The notes beneath the pieces are model-generated. The model saw only the letters and a program-made list of their open reading frames with translations, searched no databases and was not told where the DNA came from. The translations under genes and the position numbers were made by a program. A stretch of 64,000 nt of DNA from an uncultured Bacteroidota bacterium (GTDB taxonomy: Bacteria > Bacteroidota > Bacteroidia > Flavobacteriales > Flavobacteriaceae). This document shows, piece by piece, positions 45,815 to 54,431 of the stretch. Each line of letters opens with the position of its first letter. Position 1 is the first letter of the stretch. The stretch is taken from the NCBI GenBank assembly GCA_902595825.1, contig CACJRP010000003.1, forward strand, positions 1-64,000, given 5' to 3'.

Positions 45815-46474
45815 TTAGAAATCATTTTTTGGTATGTATATGACTTTTTTGGTTTCAAAAAATTCTGACTTGAAACTATTTTTTAATTTGTAAATCTTAA
45901 TGTTAGGGAATTTTTCCTTTTCGTAAACAAGTTCACCCCCTTTCAAATAAATTATTCCAGATTCATCATTATGCGTCAAAATGTTTTTTTTGACAAGCGG
46001 AACAAATTTTTCCATTTTTGTGACAGCACGACCTAAAACAAAATTAAATTTAGATTTTAAATTTTTTACGTCACCAACTCTAGTCTTGACATTTTTGATT
46101 TTTAATTCTTTTTTAATCGAGTCAATAATTTTTATTTTCTTTTCAGTTCTGTCAATTAATGTAAATTCAACTTCTGGAAAAAAAATGGCTAGAGGTATAC
46201 CTGGGAAACCTCCACCAGTTCCAACATCCAATATTCTTGTTTTAGATTTAAATTTGAAAAAAAATGTAATTGCTAAAGAATAACAAATATGTCTTTCGAA
46301 CAAAAAATTTATGTCCTTTCTCGAAATTAAATTGACTTTATAATTCCAATTTTTAAATGATTTTTCAAAAAGCAGAAACTTATCAATTTGTGAATTTGAT
46401 AGTACAGGAAATTTTTTTTTAAGTTCCACAAATTTTGAAACAATTAATTTATTTTTACATCTAAGATTATACAA
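45815..46474 (-). CDS. rsmG: 16S rRNA (guanine527-N7)-methyltransferase
   Basis: This GidB-family protein of 219 residues has the KNWNYKVNLISRKDINFLFERH front, the SAM loop RILDVGTGGGFPGIPLAIFFP and FTLIDRTEKKIKII, then VLGRAVTKMEKFV. It methylates G527 of 16S rRNA. It is divergent from the neighbouring aminotransferase with only 11 bases between starts, so their promoters must overlap the coding starts. Confidence 0.96.
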   Translation of the reverse strand: MYNLRCKNKLIVSKFVELKKKFPVLSNSQIDKFLLFEKSFKNWNYKVNLISRKDINFLFERHICYSLAITFFFKFKSKTRILDVGTGGGFPGIPLAIFFPEVEFTLIDRTEKKIKIIDSIKKELKIKNVKTRVGDVKNLKSKFNFVLGRAVTKMEKFVPLVKKNILTHNDESGIIYLKGGELVYEKEKFPNIKIYKLKNSFKSEFFETKKVIYIPKNDF

Positions 46475-46485
46475 ACATAACCATA

Positions 46486-47676
46486 ATGAATAAACTTTCG
46501 GAAAGAATTGAAAATTTGCCAGCTTCAGCTACCCTAGCTATGGCAGCAAAAGCTAGAGAATTAAAAAGTAATGGAGTAGATGTAATAAGTTTAAGTCTAG
46601 GCGAACCTGACTTTAATACACCAGATTTTATAAAAGAAGCAGCAATAAAAGCTATTGAAGAAAATTACCACTCATACCCTCCTGTAGATGGATATTTAGA
46701 ATTAAAAAATGCAATTTGTGAAAAGTTTAAAAGAGACAATGGTTTAAATTATAAACCTTCTCAAGTTGTAGTATCGACGGGAGCTAAGCAGTCTATAGCA
46801 AATGTTTGTATGGCTCTTTTAAACAAAGGTGATGAAGTTTTAATTCCCGCTCCTTATTGGGTCAGCTATTCTGCAATTGTTACTTTGTCCGAGGCTAAAT
46901 TCAAAATTATTCCAACTTTAATGGAAAATGGTTTTAAAATAACTCCTGAACAGTTAGAATCAGAATTGACATCAAGAACTAAACTAATAATGTTCAATTC
47001 ACCAAATAACCCTAGTGGTATAGTTTACTCTGAAAAAGAATTAAATGAATTTGCTGTTATACTTAAAGACTATCCCTCCACTTATGTTTTGTCAGATGAA
47101 ATATATGAACATATTATTTATGGAGTAAAACATTTTAGTTTTGCCAATCTACCAAATATGTTCGATAGAACTATAACTGTGAATGGACTCGCTAAAGCAT
47201 TTTCTATGACTGGGTGGAGGATTGGATATATAGGGGCACCAGAATTTATTGCTAAAGCTTGTAACAAGTTTCAAGGCCAAATTACCAGCGCTGCTAATTG
47301 TATAGCTCAAAGATCGGCAATTACAGCTCTTACAGCTCCGGTCTCTAAAATAAAGTATATGATTGATGAATTTAATTCTAGAAGAGAATTAATTTTTGAT
47401 TTAATTTCAAAAATTCCCGGATTTAAACTTTTAAAACCATCAGGAGCTTTTTATCTGTTCCCAGATATTTCATTTTATTTTGGGAAAGAAATAAAAGGTA
47501 AAATAATTAAGGACTCAAATGATTTTGCAATGACTATACTAGAACAAGCAAAAGTAGCAACAGTTTCTGGGGACTCATTTGGAAATAAAAATTGCTTACG
47601 AATTTCATATGCAGCTTCTAAAGATGAAATAATAGAGGCTGTATCTAGGATTAAAAATTTTTTATCAAATAATTAA
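46486..47676 (+). CDS. Aspartate-type aminotransferase (class I, PLP)
   Basis: This 396-residue type I aminotransferase resembles AspC/AspAT subgroup 1b: LSLGEPDFNTPDFIKEAA, VSTGAKQSIANV, PYWVSYSAIV, FNSPNNPSGIVY, LSDEIYEHIIYG and the PLP-lysine loop NGLAKAFSMTGWRIGYIG, with the substrate Arg in CLRISYAAS. The most likely substrate pair is aspartate/2-oxoglutarate; prephenate is also possible in this subgroup. It converges on the DAHP synthase gene with 1 base between. Confidence 0.9.
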   Translation: MNKLSERIENLPASATLAMAAKARELKSNGVDVISLSLGEPDFNTPDFIKEAAIKAIEENYHSYPPVDGYLELKNAICEKFKRDNGLNYKPSQVVVSTGAKQSIANVCMALLNKGDEVLIPAPYWVSYSAIVTLSEAKFKIIPTLMENGFKITPEQLESELTSRTKLIMFNSPNNPSGIVYSEKELNEFAVILKDYPSTYVLSDEIYEHIIYGVKHFSFANLPNMFDRTITVNGLAKAFSMTGWRIGYIGAPEFIAKACNKFQGQITSAANCIAQRSAITALTAPVSKIKYMIDEFNSRRELIFDLISKIPGFKLLKPSGAFYLFPDISFYFGKEIKGKIIKDSNDFAMTILEQAKVATVSGDSFGNKNCLRISYAASKDEIIEAVSRIKNFLSNN

Positions 47677-47677
47677 A

Positions 47678-48754
47678 TCATTTAACAATTACTTTTTCTT
47701 GATGATTAATTGATTCTTGGTGTATTGCTTTAAATAATTTTAACACAAATTCTTCAGATAATCCGTGATTTTCGCCATCAAGCACCATTTTACCAAGGAT
47801 TTCATTCCATCTCTTATTCTGAAGAACAGCAACATTATTTTTCTTTTTCAACTTTCCTATAGAATCAGAAATTTTCATTCTTTCTCCAAGAATTTGAAGC
47901 AGATTTTGGTCAGCTATATCAATTTGTGTTCTTAAATTATATAATTCATCAACATAGTCTTTTTGTTCGATAGTTGTATTTCGAATCTTTAAATCTTTCA
48001 TTATTTGAATCAATCTATTTGGAGTTACCTGCTGTGCAGCATCACTCCACGCATTATCTGGATCTGTATGGCTTTCAATCATCAACCCATCAAAATTCAG
48101 ATCCAATGCCATTTGACTAAGATCGAAAATTAGGTCTCTTCGTCCTGAAATATGAGACGGATCACAAATAATTGGAACATCAGGAAACTTATTTTTTGCT
48201 TCAATAGCAATTTGCCATTCTGGATTATTTCTATACTTCGATTTTCCTTGAGATGAAAAACCTCTATGAATAAGCCCTAATCTACTAATGTCTGCAGACT
48301 GAAGTCTTTCAACAGCACCCAGCCATAATGATAGATCAGGATTAACAGGATTTTTTACAAGAACTATTTTTTCTGTACCATTTAACGAATCGGCTATTTC
48401 TTGAACAATAAAAGGGCTAACTGTTGATCTAGCACCAATCCATAATACATCTATATCGTGTTCTAGTGCCAATTTTACGTGATCTTTGTTCGCTACCTCA
48501 GTAGCTGTTAAAAGCCCCGTTTCTTTTTTAACTCTTTGAAGCCATTTTAAACCTATGGAACCAACACCTTCAAAATTACCAGGTCTTGTTCTCGGTTTCC
48601 AAATTCCAGCCCTAAAGACTGTAACGTCTGTTTCCTTTAATTGATGAGCTATCTTTAAAACCTGTTGCTCGGTCTCAGCGCTGCAAGGGCCCGCAATAAC
48701 AAGCGGATGAGATAAATTAAATTTTTCTAACCAGTCGTTTGTTTTTCTTTCCAT
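47678..48754 (-). CDS. Bifunctional DAHP synthase / chorismate mutase
   Basis: Residues about 1-250 form a class I-beta DAHP synthase (VIAGPCSAETEQQV, FRAGIWKPRTRPGNFEG, LIHRGFSSQG, PIICDPSHISGRRDL). Residues about 265-350 form an AroQ-type chorismate mutase (LYNLRTQIDIADQNLLQILGERMKISDSIGKLK), in the order synthase-mutase. It thus opens the shikimate path and diverts chorismate to prephenate. It is last gene of the pheA-aminotransferase-tyrA operon, 6 bases after tyrA. Confidence 0.94.
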   Translation of the reverse strand: MERKTNDWLEKFNLSHPLVIAGPCSAETEQQVLKIAHQLKETDVTVFRAGIWKPRTRPGNFEGVGSIGLKWLQRVKKETGLLTATEVANKDHVKLALEHDIDVLWIGARSTVSPFIVQEIADSLNGTEKIVLVKNPVNPDLSLWLGAVERLQSADISRLGLIHRGFSSQGKSKYRNNPEWQIAIEAKNKFPDVPIICDPSHISGRRDLIFDLSQMALDLNFDGLMIESHTDPDNAWSDAAQQVTPNRLIQIMKDLKIRNTTIEQKDYVDELYNLRTQIDIADQNLLQILGERMKISDSIGKLKKKNNVAVLQNKRWNEILGKMVLDGENHGLSEEFVLKLFKAIHQESINHQEKVIVK

Positions 48755-48760
48755 TTTGAT

Positions 48761-49618
48761 TTAATTTTTAGGTTTAATTGTATCAAGTATTTTCTTTAAT
48801 TTATTTGTTTTAATCATTTGATCTTTTAAATCAATATAATTTTCATTTTTAATTTTCAACTCAAATTGTTTAAGATTATCAATATATGCTTTCAAAATTT
48901 TAAGTATATTTTTTCTATTATCTTTAAAAATAGAAGACCACATTTCCGGTGAACTTTTTGCCAATCTTACAGTGGACTCAAATCCACTTCCGGCAAAATC
49001 CAGTATATTTTGATTATTATTTTCGTACTCCATAACTGTCTTTCCAAGCATGAAAGAACTTATATGAGACAAATGTGAAACTATTGCCATTTTTATATCG
49101 TGCTCTTCTGGGTCAATATATCTAATTTTCATCCCCATCAAATTAAAAATTGATTCAGCCCATTGGAGTAAATCAGGTCTTGTCTTATTTTTCTCACAAA
49201 GAATCTGAATTTTTCCATTGAAGAGATTTTCTATACTTGCCTCAGGGCCAGAAAGTTCGTTGCCTGCTATTGGATGAGTGGCTAGAAATTGATCTCTTTT
49301 AGAATGTTTTTCCACAGACTTGCACAAACTAAATTTTGTTGAACCAACATCCCATACTAGAGCATCTTTATTCAAATTATCAAGAATTAAAGGTAAAATT
49401 TTCAAACTTTCACTTACAGGAACAGATAAAATAACCCTATCAGCGATACTTAAATTTTCTAAATTATCGATAATATCAATCACCCCAATATCCTTTGCAT
49501 GTTTAACTCTTGATTCATTTTTATCAATTCCGTGTATTTGAATATTATCTAAAAGATTCCTTAAATCTTTCGACATAGAACCTCCTATTAAACCGGTTCC
49601 AATTAAAAACAATTTCAT
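48761..49618 (-). CDS. tyrA: Prephenate dehydrogenase
   Basis: An NAD-dependent step to 4-hydroxyphenylpyruvate. The nucleotide loop FLIGTGLIGGSMSKDL is followed by VGSTKFSLC, THPIAGNELSGPEAS and HLSHISSFML. The track start (49666) adds 16 residues lying within the upstream gene; ATG at 49618 gives MKLFLIGTGLIGG and 285 residues and makes a 4-base ATGA overlap with the aminotransferase stop, so it is preferred. Confidence 0.94.
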   Translation of the reverse strand: MKLFLIGTGLIGGSMSKDLRNLLDNIQIHGIDKNESRVKHAKDIGVIDIIDNLENLSIADRVILSVPVSESLKILPLILDNLNKDALVWDVGSTKFSLCKSVEKHSKRDQFLATHPIAGNELSGPEASIENLFNGKIQILCEKNKTRPDLLQWAESIFNLMGMKIRYIDPEEHDIKMAIVSHLSHISSFMLGKTVMEYENNNQNILDFAGSGFESTVRLAKSSPEMWSSIFKDNRKNILKILKAYIDNLKQFELKIKNENYIDLKDQMIKTNKLKKILDTIKPKN

Positions 49619-50763
49619 GATTTCAATCTTTTTAGAACTTGATTCATTTTTCTTGTATCTGTACATAAAGAAATCCTAACATATCCTTCACCTTGAGATC
49701 CAAATATTGATCCAGGAGATATAAAAAAATTATATTTATCCAATAAATGGTCAATAAATTCCTCAGATTTGAGAGAATCATCTAACATTTTACACCATAT
49801 AAACATACCAACACCATTTTTAGAATAAGAAAGATTTAGTTCGCTTGCAATTTCTTCTGCTAATTTTCTTCTTTTATAATACTCTTTATTAAGAGTTTCA
49901 AACCATTTTTGACTACTAGCTAGGGCTTTTATTGCCCCATGCTGAACACAATAAAACATACCTGAATCAAAATTTGATTTTACTTTTAACACAGCATCTA
50001 TGAACTTTGACTGACCTACCATCATACCAACTCTCCATCCAGCCATATTAAACGATTTACTCAGTGAATTCAATTCTATAGCAACTCTTTTTGAGTTTTT
50101 TAATGATAAAATACTCCTAGGTTTTTTATTTAAAATAAAACTATATGGATTATCATTTATTAAAATGATATCATTTTTCTTTGCCCAAGAAATTAGCTCA
50201 TTTAATTTTTTTTCACAAAAATCTGCGCCAGTTGGCATATGGGGATAATTTATCCACATAAGTTTGATGTTTTTTGTGTTTAAAGAATTTAAATCAACCA
50301 TTTTTGGATACCAATTATTTTCCTCTGACAAACTATAATAAAATGTCTCTGCACCCAATAATTTTGTGACCGCGGCGTATGTGGGATATCCTGGATTTGG
50401 AATTAACACACCATCACCCTTATTAAGAAAAGCCATAGAAATGTGCATTACTCCCTCCTTTGATCCCATTAGGGGTAAAATTTCATTGTGGGGATTTATT
50501 TCAACACCATATTGTTTATAATAAAAACTTGAAATAGCCTCCCTAAGTTCCGGTAGGCCGACATAGCTTTGGTACATACTCGATCTCTGATGATCAATGC
50601 TTTCAGACAAAGCTTGTTTTACTTCTAAACTAGGCGATAAATCAGGACTTCCAATGGCCATATTGATTATAGGCCTTCCAGAAGAAATATAACTATTTAT
50701 TTCTCTCATTTTTTTTGAGAAATAATATTCATCCACGTATTTTAATCTTTCGGCTGTAAACAT
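49615..50763 (-). CDS. Class I/II PLP aminotransferase of the Phe/Tyr operon
   Basis: This 382-residue fold type I aminotransferase has INMAIGSPDLSPS, LPLMGSKEGVMH, NPGYPTYAAV, INYPHMPTGA and the PLP-lysine loop ELNSLSKSFNMAGWRVGMM, ending VRISLC with the substrate Arg. It lies between pheA (1-base overlap) and tyrA (4-base overlap), so it probably transaminates prephenate, phenylpyruvate or hydroxyphenylpyruvate, but sequence alone also allows LL-DAP-like activity. Confidence 0.88.
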   Translation of the reverse strand: MFTAERLKYVDEYYFSKKMREINSYISSGRPIINMAIGSPDLSPSLEVKQALSESIDHQRSSMYQSYVGLPELREAISSFYYKQYGVEINPHNEILPLMGSKEGVMHISMAFLNKGDGVLIPNPGYPTYAAVTKLLGAETFYYSLSEENNWYPKMVDLNSLNTKNIKLMWINYPHMPTGADFCEKKLNELISWAKKNDIILINDNPYSFILNKKPRSILSLKNSKRVAIELNSLSKSFNMAGWRVGMMVGQSKFIDAVLKVKSNFDSGMFYCVQHGAIKALASSQKWFETLNKEYYKRRKLAEEIASELNLSYSKNGVGMFIWCKMLDDSLKSEEFIDHLLDKYNFFISPGSIFGSQGEGYVRISLCTDTRKMNQVLKRLKS

Positions 50764-51584
50764 TAATTTTTATGTTCTAAGTATTGTCCAATTATTTTAA
50801 ATTCTAAGGCCATGATTTTAAGGATTGAGACCGCTTTTTGAAAAAAATCTATTTTTTCAAATTTCACATCTACAAAAAAAGCATACTTACCTGGTGTTTT
50901 TATAACCGGTAGGGATTGAATCTTAGTAAGGTTTAAAAGACAATCACTTAAAACATTTAATACAGCAGCTAAACTTCCTCTTTGGTGGTCCAAAGTAAAC
51001 TTAAGGGATGCTTTGTCATAAGATATTTTTCCAAATGGCTCGAGATTATTCTTTAAAATAGCAAACCTGGTTACATTATTATTAATTGTCTGAATTGACT
51101 CAGATAAAACGTTTAGATTGTAGGTTTTAGCCGCTTCTTTTGATCCTATAGCTGCAACTCCTTTTAATTTCTCTTTTAAAATTAGTTGAGCAACCTTCGC
51201 TGTGTCAGTAGCCTCTACTAATCTGATATGATCATAATCATTAAAAAATTCCTTACATTGTAAAAGAGCCATGGGATGAGAGTGTACCTCTTTAATATCT
51301 TCCAATGTCTGATTTTTGTAACACATCAAATTATGATCAATAGAAAAATTATATTCTCCTATTACATGCATATTATAGTCGTCAATTAAAGCATAATTTG
51401 GTAAAATTGATCCTGCAATAGAATTTTCAAGAGCCATAACTCCTCTTTCAACTTCCTTTTGTTTTAATTTATCAATAATTTCTTGAAAAGTAATACATTC
51501 AATCACATCTACTGTTGGTCCAAAGTAATTTAGAGCAACTATGTGGTGAAAAGAACCTTTGATACCTTGAATAGCTATTTTCAT
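50763..51584 (-). CDS. pheA: Prephenate dehydratase
   Basis: This 273-residue stand-alone dehydratase has MKIAIQGIKGSFHHIVALNYFG, ALENSIAGSILPNYALIDD and the catalytic NNVTRFAIL (TRF motif), followed by an ACT regulatory domain (LKFTLDHQRGSLAAVLNVL). In the ACT domain the usual ESRP Phe-binding motif reads IQSLPV, so feedback by Phe may differ. It is first of four genes behind a Tyr/Phe leader peptide and terminator. Confidence 0.95.
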   Translation of the reverse strand: MKIAIQGIKGSFHHIVALNYFGPTVDVIECITFQEIIDKLKQKEVERGVMALENSIAGSILPNYALIDDYNMHVIGEYNFSIDHNLMCYKNQTLEDIKEVHSHPMALLQCKEFFNDYDHIRLVEATDTAKVAQLILKEKLKGVAAIGSKEAAKTYNLNVLSESIQTINNNVTRFAILKNNLEPFGKISYDKASLKFTLDHQRGSLAAVLNVLSDCLLNLTKIQSLPVIKTPGKYAFFVDVKFEKIDFFQKAVSILKIMALEFKIIGQYLEHKN

Positions 51585-51594
51585 TTCATTTATT

Positions 51595-51623
51595 AAAAAA
51601 AAAAGTCCTGAAAATTCAGGACT
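51595..51623 (-). terminator. Attenuator terminator upstream of pheA
   Basis: On the minus strand AGTCCTGA-ATTT-TCAGGACT is a perfect 8-bp stem followed by ten T residues, ending about ten bases before the pheA ATG. Its 5' arm can pair instead with TAGGGCTAT (51657-51649) at the leader stop codon. Confidence 0.9.
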
Positions 51624-51654
51624 ATTATTTGCTTAACAACTGTATACTATAGCC

Positions 51655-51714
51655 CTACAAATTATTAAAATAAAAGTAGAGATAGTAAGAAGTAGTCGTA
51701 GTAATTGTTCTCAT
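51655..51714 (-). CDS. pheL: Phe/Tyr operon leader peptide
   Basis: A 19-codon ORF, MRTITTTTSYYLYFYFNNL, too short for the ORF track, lies between a promoter box and the pheA terminator. Four Tyr and two Phe codons fall within seven positions (10-16), matching the operon products. TAGGGCTAT, which starts on the stop codon (51657-51649), pairs with ATAGTCCTG (51625-51617; 9 pairs, two G-U) to form an antiterminator that destroys the terminator stem. Stalling at Tyr/Phe codons would leave it free; completing the peptide would cover it. The five Thr codons before the sensing stretch have no obvious purpose. Confidence 0.88.
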   Translation of the reverse strand: MRTITTTTSYYLYFYFNNL

Positions 51715-51722
51715 TTAAGCTG

Positions 51723-51730
51723 CAAATCTA
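51723..51730 (-). promoter_or_regulatory. phe operon -7 promoter box
   Basis: TAGATTTG followed by CAGC matches TAnnTTTG and ends 8 bases before the leader-peptide ATG. The same TTTGCAGC follows in the trp promoter. Confidence 0.6.
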
Positions 51731-51814
51731 ATATCCTGAGAGATAAAAACAAAATATTTAATATGTTAATTGAATAACAATTATTAAATTATATTTTAAA
51801 ATTATAATATAGTC

Positions 51815-53422
51815 ATGTCCAATCTAAAACTAAAAATAACTTTAATATTATCTTTTTTTGTATTTAATAGCTGTCAAAAAAAAACCGAAACAGAAGATTT
51901 AAATGACTTTATCTATTTAGAATCCACTATCGAAAGTCTAATTAATGATTATAAAAATGGGGATATAAAAGCTGTAGAGGTTATAAAAGAATATATAGAC
52001 AGAATTAAAAAAATTGATATAGCTGGTCCTAATCTTAGGTCTATTATACAAATCAATCCCGATGCCGTTAAAATTGCAACCGAACTTGATAATATAGTAG
52101 CTAAAGGTGAGTTGAAGGGTCCTTTACATGGGATACCTGTAATTTTGAAAGATAATATCGACACTGGCGATAAAATGAATACAACAGCAGGTTCAAGAGC
52201 TTTGATTAATTCAAAAGCAAATAAGGACGCATTTATAGTAAAAAAACTGAGAGAGTCAGGCGCGATCATATTAGGAAAAGCAAATTTAAGCGAATGGGCA
52301 AATTTTCGAGGTCAAAATTCAACAAGTGGATGGAGTGGTGTTAACGGTCAAACCAAAAACCCTTATGTATTAACAAGAAATCCCTGTGGCTCAAGCTCTG
52401 GGTCCGGAGTTTCAGTCTCAGCTAATTTAACCGTTTTAGCTGTTGGAACTGAAACTAATGGTTCAATCGTGTGTCCATCAAATGCCAATGGAATAGTAGG
52501 AATAAAACCTACGGTTGGGCTTATTAGTAGAACAGGAATTATTCCTATCTCATTTACTCAAGATACTTCTGGTCCAATGGCAAGAACTCTAACTGATGCA
52601 GTTATAGCACTCAATGCAATGAAAGGTGAAGACCCCTTGGATTCCAAAACATTGTACATCCCTAATAAAAATTTAGACTACACAAAATTTTTGAGACAAG
52701 GAGGGATAAAAAATAAAAGGATTGGAGTATACAATTTACCACTAGGAAATAAATCCAGAAGGAAAGGATATAATGCCGATGTTGACAGTTTATTTAAAAA
52801 ATCAATTAAATTAATTCGTTCACTGGGTGCAGAAATTATCGAGATAGATACAATAAATCATAGAGATAATGGAATCCATTCCTTTAACGTAATGCTTCAT
52901 GAGTATAAAGATGGATTAAACAAATATTTTAAAAATTTAAGAAATGATTCTCAAATAAAGAATTTAGAAGACTTAATTGAATTCAATGAAAAAGATACAA
53001 TTGAACTTAAATATTTTAATCAGGCATATTTAAAACTAGCAAATGAGACAGGTGGGATGAAAAGTGATAAATATAAAAATTCTCTTTTGTTACTTAATAA
53101 ATACAGTAAAGAAGATGGTATTGACAGGGTAATGAACGAACATAATCTAGACGCAATTATATCTCCAACAGGTAGCCCTGCTTGGAGTTCAGATCTTTTA
53201 AATGGTGACAATTATCATATTGGAAGCTCTTCCCCTGCAGCTCGAGCTGGCTATCCAAATATCACAATTCCTATGGGGAATATTCATGGACTTCCAGTTG
53301 GAATTTCATTTTTTGGTAGGGCTTGGAGTGAAAGTAAACTAATTGAAATCGCATTTGATTTCGAACAAGTTTCAAAAGCAAGGATTATTCCGAATTTCAA
53401 ATTAAATGATGAAGATCTTTAG
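51815..53422 (+). CDS. Amidase-signature lipoprotein
   Basis: A lipoprotein signal ending at about Cys20 (FVFNSC) precedes an amidase-signature enzyme (535 residues). The Ser-cisSer-Lys triad is visible: Lys in VILKDNIDT, the Gly/Ser-rich CGSSSGSGVSVS and the nucleophile region ETNGSIVCPSNANGIVGIKP, followed by QDTSGPMARTLTD. The export signal separates it from cytoplasmic GatA; exported members of the family hydrolyse diverse amides. No gatB or gatC is near. The substrate is unknown. Confidence 0.88.
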   Translation: MSNLKLKITLILSFFVFNSCQKKTETEDLNDFIYLESTIESLINDYKNGDIKAVEVIKEYIDRIKKIDIAGPNLRSIIQINPDAVKIATELDNIVAKGELKGPLHGIPVILKDNIDTGDKMNTTAGSRALINSKANKDAFIVKKLRESGAIILGKANLSEWANFRGQNSTSGWSGVNGQTKNPYVLTRNPCGSSSGSGVSVSANLTVLAVGTETNGSIVCPSNANGIVGIKPTVGLISRTGIIPISFTQDTSGPMARTLTDAVIALNAMKGEDPLDSKTLYIPNKNLDYTKFLRQGGIKNKRIGVYNLPLGNKSRRKGYNADVDSLFKKSIKLIRSLGAEIIEIDTINHRDNGIHSFNVMLHEYKDGLNKYFKNLRNDSQIKNLEDLIEFNEKDTIELKYFNQAYLKLANETGGMKSDKYKNSLLLLNKYSKEDGIDRVMNEHNLDAIISPTGSPAWSSDLLNGDNYHIGSSSPAARAGYPNITIPMGNIHGLPVGISFFGRAWSESKLIEIAFDFEQVSKARIIPNFKLNDEDL

Positions 53423-53471
53423 TTTATATGATCAAATTTTACCTTAAGAATCAATAATATTTTTTAAAAAT

Positions 53472-54428
53472 TTAAAAAACAGATTCTGCAATACATTTAA
53501 TATTATCTGAACGTCCCATAGTATAATAATGAAGAAAAGGAACTCCAGCTTTTTTTAGTTCCTTACTTTGTTCAATACACCATTCAATACCAACTTGTCT
53601 AATCTGATCGTTACTTTTACATTTTATAACTGATTTTATTAAGTCATCTGGTAGGTCAACATAAAATCTTTGTGGAAGAACGTTTAGTTGTTTTTTTGTT
53701 GAAATTGGTTTTAACCCAGGAATTATTGGAACGTTGATTTCATTTTCTAAACATTTTTTTTGAAAGTCAAAAAACTTTTGGTTATCAAAAAACATCTGAG
53801 TGACGATGTAATGGGCGCCTGCATCAATCTTTTTCTTCAAAAAATGTATATCACTGTCAAAACTTGGAGCCTCAATGTGTTTTTCTGGATAACCTGAAAC
53901 TCCAATACAAAAGTTTGTTTTTGCGTTATTTTGAATTTCTTCGTCTAAATATTTTCCTTTATTAAGATCATCAATTTGTTTAACAAGATCACTTGCGAAA
54001 GAGTTTCCATCAACACTTGGCTTGAAATATACTTCAGATTTTAATGAATCCCCTCTAAGAGCTACAATATTTTCAATTCCTAAGAAATCTAAATCTATAA
54101 GTAGATTTTCTGTTTCTTCTTTTGAGAAACCTCCACAAAGAACATGTGGAACTGCATCTACATTATATTTATTTTGGAGCGCAGCACATATTCCTACCGT
54201 TCCTGGTCTTTTTCTTATGACATGTTTTTGCAATAAACCGTTATCTAATTCTTTATAGACATACTCTTCTCTATGATACGTAACATCAATAAAAGGTGGT
54301 TTAAACTCCATAAGTGGATCAATTGCATCAAAAATCGATTCAAGATTTTGTCCTTTTAAAGGCGGCAAAATCTCGAAAGTAAATTGAGATGTATTTTTCT
54401 TATCTTTAAAATGATCTATAATTTTCAT
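53472..54428 (-). CDS. metF: Methylenetetrahydrofolate reductase
   Basis: A flavoprotein TIM barrel of 318 residues making 5-methyl-THF for MetH. It has TFEILPPLKGQNLE with the catalytic Glu, FIDVTYH, ENIVALRGDSL, FCIGVSGYPEKHIEAPSFDSD, YIVTQMFFDNQ and PIIPGLKPI. It follows metH after 3 bases and is last of the methionine gene run. Confidence 0.96.
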   Translation of the reverse strand: MKIIDHFKDKKNTSQFTFEILPPLKGQNLESIFDAIDPLMEFKPPFIDVTYHREEYVYKELDNGLLQKHVIRKRPGTVGICAALQNKYNVDAVPHVLCGGFSKEETENLLIDLDFLGIENIVALRGDSLKSEVYFKPSVDGNSFASDLVKQIDDLNKGKYLDEEIQNNAKTNFCIGVSGYPEKHIEAPSFDSDIHFLKKKIDAGAHYIVTQMFFDNQKFFDFQKKCLENEINVPIIPGLKPISTKKQLNVLPQRFYVDLPDDLIKSVIKCKSNDQIRQVGIEWCIEQSKELKKAGVPFLHYYTMGRSDNIKCIAESVF

Positions 54429-54431
54429 AGT

